64,000 nucleotides of DNA from an uncultured Bacteroidales bacterium (GTDB lineage: Bacteria; Bacteroidota; Bacteroidia; Bacteroidales; Paludibacteraceae), in NCBI GenBank assembly GCA_946185835.1, contig CAMHKW010000002.1, positions 1 to 64,000 on the forward strand, given 5' to 3'. The notes beneath the pieces are model-generated. The model had not been told where the DNA came from, made no database searches, and saw only the letters and a list, made by a program, of their open reading frames with translations. Numbering within the stretch: position 1 is the first letter of the stretch; every line of letters starts with the position of its first letter. Both the position numbers and the translations under genes were made by a program. Below are positions 52,427 through 61,100 of the stretch, piece by piece.

Positions 52427-52684
52427 TGTGAGACGAGTCGGAGCCTCGTCTCTACGTTAGTGAGGTCGTCGGGTTGATGTGAGACGAGTCGGAGCCTCGT
52501 CTCTACGCTACTGCTGTGTGATGAGTCGTCGGGTTGATGTGAGACGAGTCGTCGTGTTGATGTGAGACGAGTCGGAGCCTCGTCTCTACGTGTCGTGGGT
52601 GGCGGGTGGTGTGCCGCCAATTGCAAATTGGCGTACCCTGTTGTGCCGGGTTGACATGAGACGAGTCGGAGCCTCGTCTCTACG
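52427..52684. repeat. Array of GTGAGACGAG palindromic elements
   Basis: Four full copies of the imperfect palindrome GTGAGACGAGTCGGAGCC-TCGTCTCTAC (near 52427, 52480, 52560 and 52656) and one partial copy, separated by GTCGTCGGGTTGAT-type linkers. A CGCCAATTGCAAATTGGCG palindrome (52615-52633) is inserted among them. A single copy of the same element is at 3711-3740. No gene is supported here. Confidence 0.9.
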
Positions 52685-52702
52685 TGAGTGCTGTGTGATG
52701 AT

Positions 52703-52736
52703 AAAAAAAAAGAGGTGCACCCACTCGGGTGCACCT
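52703..52736 (-). terminator. Intrinsic terminator of the OB-fold lipoprotein gene
   Basis: On the minus strand AGGTGCACCC / GGGTGCACCT form a 10-bp stem with a 4-nt loop, followed by CT and a nine-T run. Confidence 0.9.
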
Positions 52737-52737
52737 T

Positions 52738-52793
52738 ATTAAATCTTATATCGCGTTGTGGCGGTATTAAATCTTATATCGCTTTTGGCGGTA
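52738..52793. repeat. Two ~27-bp direct repeats at the 3' end of the OB-fold lipoprotein gene
   Basis: ATTAAATCTTATATCGC followed by a short TGGCGGT tail occurs twice, the second copy touching the stop codon of the lipoprotein gene. Confidence 0.8.
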
Positions 52794-54071
52794 TTAGTCG
52801 ATTTTCTCGATAAGATAAGCGCAGTTGACTTCGATGGTTGATTTGCCTTCTTTGTCAGTATAAGTCTTCTTCGGACCGCTAATCTTAATCACGTCACCTG
52901 CTTGGATGCCAAGTTCGGCAAACGATTTGTCGTTCTTGAGGTCGATTTTCTTTTCTTTGGTCAGACCATATACATATACGGTGCCGGTTTCGTCGGTGAG
53001 GTCGAAGTTACCGTATACGTCGTTCTTGATTTCGCCAACAGTACCGGTCAGAGTGTACCATACGTCGTCGGCATCGGGCTTGGTGAGGAACTCGGCTATT
53101 GTTACTTCGCCACCGTCTGTGGGTTCAGCAGGCCCCGAACCTTGTGAAACGATTTCCTCGATGTATCCGTTTTCGAATTCAGGAGTAACATTATCGTTCT
53201 TGGCGTAAGCTTTCAGAGGACCAACGATTTTGAGAACCGAGCCGATAGCCGGAACTTGGTCAGCCGAAGTGAATTTCTCGTTGCCTACGTTGTTGGTGTA
53301 GTAGCAACCGATTTCGCCGGTATTGTCTTTCACCATGATGTTGATGTTACCGTATTTAACTACGTTCTCGTCGGAGGTGTTGACCTTGGTCAGAGTAGCT
53401 TGGATGCGGTAGAGTTCGGTGGTCTTAGCACCCGGCTCCAGAGCATTGGCTATCTCGATAGCTTGTGCTACGGTCACGTCTTTGATTTCGCCTGTGGGTT
53501 GAGGATCGGGATTCCCGCCTTGCTTGCCGATGTTAGGGTTGGTCGATGCTACGATGTTAGCAGCGCCTTTGCCTACGGTCTCGGGAGTGCCGTTGTAGTT
53601 GGTAATCTCGCCATAGATAACTACATAGTCGCCTACTGCTATTTGGTCAGCGCTGGCGAGTTTTGCACCGTCGATACCTTTAACTTGGTATGCTACGAAG
53701 TCATCGCTGTCGTAGGTGCCATCGGTCTTTTGGTGTTCAGCCATATAGAACTGAGCATTGCCATATTTCTCGATGTCTTCAGCAATCTTGCCGCCGAGTT
53801 TCTTTACCCAACCGTGGATGTAGTACTTAGTGCCGCTGGTAGCGCCGCTTTCGAGCTTGAGAGCGATGTCGCGAGCTTCGCTAACGGTGATAGCGCCTGC
53901 AGGCAGAGTAATAGAAGAAGGAATAGCTACGTATTCGGTAGTCTCACCACCACCGGGATTGGTGCCGGGGTCAGTACCGGGTTTAGTGGGTTCCTCTGGA
54001 GGATTGCCGCATGATGCCAATGCGACTGCAGCTACGAACATAACTGCTGAGAAAAATTTGTTGATTTTCAT
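52794..54071 (-). CDS. Lipoprotein with three OB-fold-like domains
   Basis: A 425-residue lipoprotein: signal AVALASCGNPP with Cys20, then a low-complexity Pro/Gly/Thr linker. Three related domains follow, recognised by TVSEARDIALKLESG (about 65), TVAQAIEIANALEPG (about 200) and TIAEFLTKPDADDVWY (about 322). Each continues with an OB-fold-like strand set (YYIHGWVKKLG..., IQATLTKV..., LTGTVGEIKNDVYG) and a GDVIKISGPKK-like closing strand. Such tandem OB-fold lipoproteins are common in Bacteroidales as surface or periplasmic proteins of unknown role. It has its own promoter and terminator. Confidence 0.85.
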   Translation of the reverse strand: MKINKFFSAVMFVAAVALASCGNPPEEPTKPGTDPGTNPGGGETTEYVAIPSSITLPAGAITVSEARDIALKLESGATSGTKYYIHGWVKKLGGKIAEDIEKYGNAQFYMAEHQKTDGTYDSDDFVAYQVKGIDGAKLASADQIAVGDYVVIYGEITNYNGTPETVGKGAANIVASTNPNIGKQGGNPDPQPTGEIKDVTVAQAIEIANALEPGAKTTELYRIQATLTKVNTSDENVVKYGNINIMVKDNTGEIGCYYTNNVGNEKFTSADQVPAIGSVLKIVGPLKAYAKNDNVTPEFENGYIEEIVSQGSGPAEPTDGGEVTIAEFLTKPDADDVWYTLTGTVGEIKNDVYGNFDLTDETGTVYVYGLTKEKKIDLKNDKSFAELGIQAGDVIKISGPKKTYTDKEGKSTIEVNCAYLIEKID

Positions 54072-54181
54072 TGCATTAAAATGTTTGGTTAATAATATAA
54101 AGGTTAATTGTTGTTCTTATGAACTGAAACGCAGAGAGTGCATTCGCTTTCGCCGAGCATACTCGCTTGCGTATCATGCCG

Positions 54182-54212
54182 CAAAGTTAGTACTTTTATT
54201 TCAATGTGCAAA
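54182..54212 (-). promoter_or_regulatory. Promoter of the OB-fold lipoprotein gene
   Basis: Minus-strand TTTG (54209-54212), 19-nt spacer, TAACTTTG (54182-54189). Confidence 0.78.
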
Positions 54213-54269
54213 GTCTGCACTGCAAAAAAATGCGTTTTTAGAAAAATAATTTTTTTTTTGTCAGAGTGT

Positions 54270-54300
54270 TTTGTCGTTTCAAAATTTAGTTGTAATTTTG
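54270..54300 (+). promoter_or_regulatory. Promoter of the infC-rpmI-rplT operon
   Basis: TTTG (54270-54273), 19-nt spacer, TAATTTTG (54293-54300); a perfect fit to the consensus. The predicted transcript starts near 54306, just at the base of the leader stem described next. Confidence 0.82.
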
Positions 54301-54303
54301 CAC

Positions 54304-54357
54304 GCCAAAATGGAAAGTGGGGTTAGGTGTGTCGAGACACCAACAGCCATTTTCGGC
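54304..54357 (+). promoter_or_regulatory. Structured 5' leader of the infC operon
   Basis: GCCAAAATGG (54304-54313) pairs with CCATTTT-C-GGC (54347-54357), giving a 10-bp stem with one bulged C. An inner hairpin GGTGT (54326-54330) / ACACC (54337-54341) lies inside. It is followed 15 nt later by the AGGGAGGA ribosome-binding site. By position it may be an autoregulatory ribosomal-protein leader bound by L20 or by the ribosome, but this is inference. Confidence 0.6.
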
Positions 54358-54388
54358 AGATACTAACTTATTAGGGAGGACCCAAGCT

Positions 54389-54946
54389 ATAGCAAAACCA
54401 TTACCCTCTAACGGCCCGCGTCGTGGTCGTGAGAAAGAAATGCCAAACAGAATCAACGATAAGATTCGTGGTGTTCAAGAAGTTCGCCTTGTTGGAGACA
54501 ACGTAGAACAAGGTATTTACAGTTATCGTGAGGCTATGCGTATAGCAGATGAGCAGAATCTGGACTTGGTAGAGATTTCTGCGAGTGCTAACCCGCCTGT
54601 ATGCCGCATTCTGGATTATCAGAAGTTCCTTTACCAGAAGAAACGCAAAGAGAAAGAGCAGAAAGCCAATTCGGCAAAGGTGGTGATAAAAGAAATAAGG
54701 TTCGGTCCGCAGACCGACGAACACGACTACAACTTCAAGCTCAAGCACGCTCAGGAGTTTTTGCGCGAGGGCAATAAAGTGAAGGCATACGTGTTCTTCC
54801 GCGGCAGAAGCATCCTTTTCAAAGAACAGGGTGAAGAATTGCTTGCGCGTTTCGCTGCCGACTTGCAAGACGTAGCTAAAGTCGACCAACAACCCAAACT
54901 CGAAGGCAAACGAATGATACTGAATCTCTCGCCCAAGAAGGGGTGA
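54389..54946 (+). CDS. infC: Translation initiation factor IF-3, probable AUA start
   Basis: Initiation factor of about 185 residues that binds the 30S subunit and checks start-codon pairing. The core is [20 protein letters not shown], with the N-domain ending [23 protein letters not shown], the linker helix and the C-domain [24 protein letters not shown]. The start is placed at ATA (54389) because AGGGAGGA (54373-54380) sits 8 nt before it and the family's N-terminal stretch GPRRGREKE lies between it and the first ATG (54440), which has no good ribosome-binding site. Rare starts on infC are known elsewhere (AUU in E. coli) and allow IF-3 autoregulation. First gene of the infC-rpmI-rplT operon. 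Confidence 0.93.
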   Translation: MAKPLPSNGPRRGREKEMPNRINDKIRGVQEVRLVGDNVEQGIYSYREAMRIADEQNLDLVEISASANPPVCRILDYQKFLYQKKRKEKEQKANSAKVVIKEIRFGPQTDEHDYNFKLKHAQEFLREGNKVKAYVFFRGRSILFKEQGEELLARFAADLQDVAKVDQQPKLEGKRMILNLSPKKG

Positions 54947-55027
54947 TGAGTGTTTAGGGTTAAGTGGATTTGTCGCGAGCAGGGGTGCTCGCGCTCCCGG
55001 GTGATACGTGTTTAGGGTTTAGTGGAT
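54941..55027. repeat. Palindrome flanked by 29-bp direct repeats between infC and rpmI
   Basis: 54941-54969 and 54999-55027 are direct repeats (26 of 29 identical), the first containing the infC stop codon. They flank 29 nt with the hairpin CGCGAGCA / TGCTCGCG (element 54972-55001). The same palindromic element occurs at 19073-19102, where these flanks are absent. Confidence 0.85.
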
Positions 55028-55108
55028 AGAGTTGAAAGAAAAACAACGGAGTGTTAGGCTGTTACCTGCCTGCACTCTATAATATAAACATCTAAATAAC
55101 AAACTAAA

Positions 55109-55306
55109 ATGCCAAAGGTAAAAACTAATTCCGGTGCCAAAAAAAGATTCGCTCTTACCGGAACAGGTAAAGTAAAGCGTAAACACGCTTACAAAAGTCA
55201 CATTCTGACTAAGAAAACAAAGAAACAGAAACGTAACCTTACGCACGTAGCTATGGTTGATCACTCGAACCTGCGCTCTGTTCGTGAAATGCTTCTGCTT
55301 CGCTAA
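55109..55306 (+). CDS. rpmI: 50S ribosomal protein L35
   Basis: A 65-residue basic protein with the family opening [20 protein letters not shown] and the [14 protein letters not shown] segment. Binds 23S rRNA in the large subunit. Second gene of the infC-rpmI-rplT operon, separated from infC by the repeat-bearing spacer. Confidence 0.97.
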   Translation: MPKVKTNSGAKKRFALTGTGKVKRKHAYKSHILTKKTKKQKRNLTHVAMVDHSNLRSVREMLLLR

Positions 55307-55419
55307 CGGTTTCTGCCGCAACAACATTTTTATTAACCGAATGACCGGCATGAGCTTCGTAAGATGAGAAGACATAAGACTGCCTGAAAGCAGCGCCGGC
55401 AATCAACAAACTTAACATT

Positions 55420-55770
55420 ATGCCAAGATCAGTAAATCATGTTGCTTCACGCAACCGTAGAAAAAAGGTTTTGAGCCTCACCAGAGGTAATTTCGGCGGA
55501 CGCCGTAACGTATGGACCGTAGCCAAGAACACTTGGGAGAAGGGTCTGCAGTATGCATATCGCGATCGCAAGAACAAAAAACGCAGCTTCCGTGCTCTTT
55601 GGATTCAGCGTATCAACGCAGCTGCACGCCTCGAAGGACTCAGCTATAGCCAACTCATGGGCGCTTTGCACAAAGCAGGTATCGTCATCAACCGCAAGGT
55701 GCTTGCCGACCTGGCTATGAACCAGCCCGAAGCTTTCAAAGCTATCGTAGAGAAAGCAAAAAACGCATAA
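55420..55770 (+). CDS. rplT: 50S ribosomal protein L20
   Basis: A 116-residue protein with [17 protein letters not shown], the long basic helix [20 protein letters not shown] and [20 protein letters not shown]. Needed for early 50S assembly, and a known translational repressor of this operon in E. coli and Bacillus. Followed by an intrinsic terminator. Confidence 0.97.
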   Translation: MPRSVNHVASRNRRKKVLSLTRGNFGGRRNVWTVAKNTWEKGLQYAYRDRKNKKRSFRALWIQRINAAARLEGLSYSQLMGALHKAGIVINRKVLADLAMNQPEAFKAIVEKAKNA

Positions 55771-55793
55771 GACGTTAACACATTTGGCTCAAC

Positions 55794-55829
55794 AAAAAGA
55801 GTGCGACGGGTACGTAAGCACTCTTTTTT
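55794..55829 (+). terminator. Intrinsic terminator of the infC-rpmI-rplT operon
   Basis: AAAAAGAGTGC / GCACTCTTTTT form an 11-bp stem with a 13-nt loop, ending in six T residues. Confidence 0.92.
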
Positions 55830-55831
55830 GT

Positions 55832-56081
55832 TGTTATAACAGTAAAATCTATACCTGTTAGCTTAGTCAAAGAACAAGGCGATAACACCTCTAAGAGATG
55901 ATTTTCGACCTTGCAGGGCAAGATTTTTGATAAAGACTTGCGTACTTCAATAATTTTTCCGAAATTTGCAGTCAGGTTGCGCATTGCGAAGATTTTTTGT
56001 TGGCAGGCTTTGTCGGTTTAAGTACCAAAGTTTGCGGAAATCTACGAATGTTGCACCATGTCTGATTAAGTTACTGCTGCC
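55832..56081. other. Intergenic region between rplT and the MsbA-type gene
   Basis: About 250 bp of AT-rich sequence. No repeat, small gene or convincing -33/-7 pair was identified. Confidence 0.5.
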
Positions 56082-57932
56082 GTGAATATCTTACGTCTTC
56101 TTCGCCGTTTTGTGCCGCCATATATCAAAGAGCTGGTACTGAACCTGCTTTTTAACGTCTTGAGTACAGTGCTCTCGCTGTTCTCGTTTGCCGCTATAGT
56201 GCCTATTCTCCGACTCTTGTTCGGGCTCAACAGCGCTGCTCTCGAATATGTCGACCCCGCCACGGTGAGCGGTGTCGACCAGACCATTGCAGCGCTGAAA
56301 AACAATATGTACTGGCTTGTGGGCGAGCAGGTGTCGGCGCACGGCACCGGGTGGGTGCTCTTCTTGCTCGGACTGTTTTTAGTGGTGATGACAGCTCTGA
56401 AATGTCTGTGTGCATGGCTCGCCTCGTATCACATGGTGTCGATACGTACAGGTGTTCTAAGAGACTTAAGACAGAGTCTGTACAACAAGATAGTGTCGCT
56501 ACCCATCTCGTTCTTCACACAAGAGAAGAAAGGAGATATCATGTCGAGGATGACGAGCGATGTGGGGGAGGTGGAAAACAGCATCATGGCTTCGCTCGAC
56601 ATGATCATCAAAGACCCGCTGATGATTTTCATATACCTTCTCATCCTCTTCCTGCTCTCGTGGCGCCTGACGTTGTTTGTTCTCGTCTTGCTGCCCATCA
56701 GTGGCTGGGTCATCGGTAAGATAGGTCGTTCGCTCAAGCGCCGTTCGACCAAAGGTCAAGAGCAGACAGCTGAGCTTCTGACACAGATAGAAGAGACGCT
56801 GAGCGGACTGAGGATAGTCAAGGCGTTCAATGCCGAGCAGAAGCTGCGTGCTCGCTTTCGTAGGCTGAACGATGACACCCGTCGTACCTTCAACCGCATA
56901 CACCGTCGTTATGCTCTTGCTCATCCCGTGTCTGAACTGCTTGGAACGCTGGTGATTGCGATATTGCTGTGGTATGGCGGCGGGCTGATACTCGCCGAAC
57001 ATTCGTCGATAGATGCTGCCGAGTTCATCTACTATTTAGTCATCTTCTATAGTATCATCAACCCCGCCAAAGACCTAACGAAGGCAACATATAGTGTCCG
57101 TAAAGGTATGGCATCGCTCGAGCGTATAGATAAGATTCTCAATACTAAAAACAACATTATAGAACCCGAGCAGCCCGAGCAACTCGACCTCAATGAGTTA
57201 GGTTCGAAGCCTCTGATTAGCTATCGTAATGTCTGCTTTGCGTACACTCCGGGAGTGCCGGTGCTCCGCAATATCTCGTTCGACGTATACCCCGGTCAGA
57301 CGGTGGCTTTTGTCGGGCAGTCGGGTTCGGGTAAGACCACGCTTGTCGACCTCTTGCCGCGCTTCTATGACGTGACCGAGGGCGAGATATTGGTGGGCGG
57401 AGTGAATATCAAAAAGCTCAGAACGCGTGACTTGCGCGAGCTGATGGGTAATGTCAACCAAGATGCGATCTTGTTCAACGACACTTTCTTTAATAATATA
57501 GCTTTCGGCGTTAACGATGCCACTGCCGAGCAGGTGGAGAACGCGGCTAAGGTGGCTAATGCACACGACTTCATCGTGGCTACTGCCGACGGCTACGAGA
57601 CGTCGGTGGGCGACCGTGGCTCGCGGCTTAGTGGCGGGCAGCGGCAGCGTGTGTCGATAGCGCGTGCTATTCTCAAGAACCCGGCCATACTGATTCTCGA
57701 CGAAGCTACATCGGCTCTCGACACCGAGTCGGAACAGCTTGTCAAGCAGGCACTTGACCGCCTGATGCGCGACCGTACCACGCTCGTCGTGGCACACCGC
57801 TTGTCGACCATACGCGATGCCGACCTTATATGTGTGCTTCACGAGGGGCAGATAGTAGAGCGGGGTACACACCAGCAGCTCATTGCTCTCGGCGGTCATT
57901 ATGCCAAGTTAGTAGAGATGCAACAAAAGTAG
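56082..57932 (+). CDS. MsbA-type ABC exporter
   Basis: Homodimeric type IV ABC exporter of 616 residues with fused membrane and ATPase domains, probably flipping lipid A-core or another lipid. About six membrane helices occupy 15-330, including the coupling segment FFTQEKKGDIMSRMTSDVGEVE. The ATPase domain has Walker A FVGQSGSGKTTL (about 411-422), a Q loop at VNQDAILFND, signature RLSGGQRQRVSIARA (about 513-527), Walker B ILILDEATSALD and H loop VVAHRLST. The start is GTG at 56082. The substrate is not proven; peptide or drug export is an alternative. Confidence 0.9.
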   Translation: MNILRLLRRFVPPYIKELVLNLLFNVLSTVLSLFSFAAIVPILRLLFGLNSAALEYVDPATVSGVDQTIAALKNNMYWLVGEQVSAHGTGWVLFLLGLFLVVMTALKCLCAWLASYHMVSIRTGVLRDLRQSLYNKIVSLPISFFTQEKKGDIMSRMTSDVGEVENSIMASLDMIIKDPLMIFIYLLILFLLSWRLTLFVLVLLPISGWVIGKIGRSLKRRSTKGQEQTAELLTQIEETLSGLRIVKAFNAEQKLRARFRRLNDDTRRTFNRIHRRYALAHPVSELLGTLVIAILLWYGGGLILAEHSSIDAAEFIYYLVIFYSIINPAKDLTKATYSVRKGMASLERIDKILNTKNNIIEPEQPEQLDLNELGSKPLISYRNVCFAYTPGVPVLRNISFDVYPGQTVAFVGQSGSGKTTLVDLLPRFYDVTEGEILVGGVNIKKLRTRDLRELMGNVNQDAILFNDTFFNNIAFGVNDATAEQVENAAKVANAHDFIVATADGYETSVGDRGSRLSGGQRQRVSIARAILKNPAILILDEATSALDTESEQLVKQALDRLMRDRTTLVVAHRLSTIRDADLICVLHEGQIVERGTHQQLIALGGHYAKLVEMQQK

Positions 57933-58136
57933 ATTGAAATTCTCATAAAAGATAAAGAACGACTAATTTGTCGCCAAACCTTTACAATTTGTGTACAAGA
58001 ATAAACAAGAATTATAATCAATTGTCCATAAATTTCTCATAAATTATTGATTATCTACTTAGAGAATGTTGAGTCAATAGCAGGCAATGCGACGTAGATT
58101 TCATTAACCATCCTGACGGGAATCAGTTACTATACC
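57933..58136. other. AT-rich upstream region of the type IIL enzyme gene
   Basis: About 200 bp, clearly more AT-rich than neighbouring genes, with two TTCTCATAAA strings. No controller-protein gene or clear promoter was found. Confidence 0.5.
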
Positions 58137-61100
58137 ATGACAGCAATACAGCAACAACAAGCAGCTAAGGCTTTTTCGGAGTTTTGGCAGGGCAAAGGCT
58201 ATGAGAAAGGTGAGAGTCAGACCTATTGGTTGACGCTCCTAAGTCAAGTGTTCGGGGTGGAGCATCCCGAGCAGTTTATTTTCTTCGAGCAGCAGGTGCA
58301 GTTAGACCACACCTCTTTCGTAGATGCGCGCATACCTGAGACGAAGGTCATGATAGAGCAGAAGTCGCTTGGTAAGAGCCTTGGCGAGGGCATCAAGCAG
58401 TCCGACGGCAGGTGGCTCAACCCATTCCAGCAAGCCAAACGTTATGCCGATTCGCTGCCCAACAGCCAGCGACCGCGATGGATCGTGACATGCAATTTCG
58501 CCGAGTGGTGGGTATATGACTTGGAGCACCCTAACGACGAACCACAGAAGATACAACTGGCTAATTTAGAGAAGGAATACGACCGTTTGCGCTTCTTGGT
58601 AGACCAAGGTAACGAGCATATACGCAAAGAGGAGAAAGTGTCGAAAGAAGCCGGCAAACTGGTAGGGCAGATATACGACGCTCTTCTCAAACAGTATCTC
58701 GACCCTGAGGCGCCGGAGACGCTCCGTTCGCTTAATATTCTGTGTGTGAGGTTGGTATTCTGCCTCTATGCCGAGGACGCACATTTGTTTGGTTCCAATA
58801 CGGCTTTCCACGATTATTTGGCACAATATCCGGCGAAGGACATGCGCCGAGCGCTGATTGATTTGTTTGAGGTGCTCGATACGCCTGTAGAGCAGCGCGA
58901 CCCTTATATGGACGAGGTGCTGAAGCGTTTCCCATACGTCAATGGAGGGCTGTTTGGAACGCGGTCGTCTTCGATGGCAAAGACAAATGCTGACGGGGAC
59001 GTCCGCGCTCAAAGCGAACCGATTATCATCCCCCAGTTTACTGAAGACCTGAAGGAACTCATCCTCACCAAAGCCTCCGATAACTTCGACTGGACTGAGA
59101 TCAGTCCCACTATCTTCGGTGCTATCTTCGAGAGCACGTTAAACCCTGACACACGCCGCTCGGGCGGAATGCATTACACGAGTATTGCCAATATCCATAA
59201 GGTGATAGACCCGCTGTTCTTAGACGAGCTCAAAGATGAGTTGGCATCTATCAAGGCCATTCCGCAGGACAGACAGCAACGACAGCGGTTGGATGCTTTC
59301 CAAAACAAGATAGCGTCTCTCACCTTCTTTGACCCTGCCTGCGGTAGCGGTAATTTCATAACAGAGAGTTATGTCTCGCTCCGACGGTTGGAGAACGAGG
59401 TAATCAAATTGCGCAACAAAGGGCAGTCAGTGATGGGTGATATCGCCAATCCTATACGGGTGGATATCCACCAGTTCTATGGCATCGAGATCAACGATTT
59501 CGCAGTCTCGGTAGCCACGACGGCATTGTGGATAGCCGAGCAACAGATGCTGCAAGAGACAGCTAAGTTGGTGCAGTTCAATATCGAGCCCCTGCCGCTC
59601 AAGGCATATCATAATATCAAAGAAGGCAACGCCCTGAGGATGGACTGGAGCGAAGTGTTTGAGCAGACTATGACAGATCAGCCAATATCGGCTGATACAT
59701 TCCGCCACCCCGCCAAAGAGCAAGGCGCAAAGACGTTTCCCGACTATATCATGGGCAACCCGCCGTTTGTGGGGTATAGTCTGCAATCGAAAGAGCAAAA
59801 AGAGGACATGCTTTCTATCTATGTGGATGAGAAAGGCAAACCATACAAGACAGCCGGCAAGATAGACTATGTCGCCGCATGGTATTGGAAAACAGCCGAC
59901 CTTATGCAAAAAGCAGCCTGCATTTCACCTGAGAATCACACAAGCAAACGTATCCGTGCAGCACTTGTCAGCACCAATAGTATCACTCAAGGCGAGCAGG
60001 TATCTGCCATTTGGCAACCGCTGTTTGAGCGCTTTGGAATACAGATTGATTTTGCGTATCGCACTTTCCGTTGGGACTCAGAAGCCGACATCAAAGCCCA
60101 TGTGCATTGCGTGATTATTGGGTTCAGTGTAAAGGACACACTCCCCCTTGCCACCCCTAACTTAGGGGGGGAGTGCAACGCTACCACCAAGCGCATCTAC
60201 ATTTCCGACAGTCAAGTGATACAAGCAAAGAATATCAACCCCTATCTCATTGACGCACCCAATATATGGGTAGAAAGCCGTAATAAACCCTTATGTGATG
60301 TGCCGGAAATGATTTATGGAAGTAAACCAACTGACGGAGGCTTTTTATTTCTCAAAGAAGATGAATATAGAGAAATAATTGCAAGAGAGCCGGAAATAGC
60401 AAAATATATCAAACGTATTTATGGTTCAGAGGAGTTTATCAACAATAAAGTGCGATATTGCTTATGGTTAGTTGGAGTGTCACCGGCTGAAATACGCAAA
60501 AGCCCATTCCTATTAGACCGAATAAACAAAGTTCGCGAATATCGACTTGCAAGTCCCAAAGCAGCAACAAGGGATAGTGCCAATACGGCTTGGCTCTTTC
60601 AAGAGGTACGCTATTCGCAGTCGGATTATATTGTTATTCCGAGAGTTAGCAGTGAGAAAAGACGTTATGTTCCAATAGGGTTCTTATCACCCGACATAAT
60701 GGTAAACGATGCAATGCAGTTTATTCCCAATGCCACGCTGTATCATTTCGGTGTGTTGACGAGTAATGTGCACTTGGCGTGGATGCGGGTGGTGTGCGGA
60801 CGTTTGGAAATGCGCTATCGCTACTCTAAAGACATCGTCTATAACAATTTCCCGTGGCCATCTTGTGACGTGGGTGTCCCCTCCCTCGAGACGGCCGCAG
60901 GTGAGACGCCTGCGCCCCAAGTGGTGGCACGTATAGAGCAAACGGCGCAAGCTATTTTAGACGCGCGCGCTTTGTATCACGACTGCTCATTGGCTGACCT
61001 ATATGACGAGGCTACGATGCCGCCGGAGCTAAGAAAGGCGCACCAAGACAACGACCGTGCCGTGATGGCAGCGTATGGCTTCTCGCCCAAGATGACAGAG

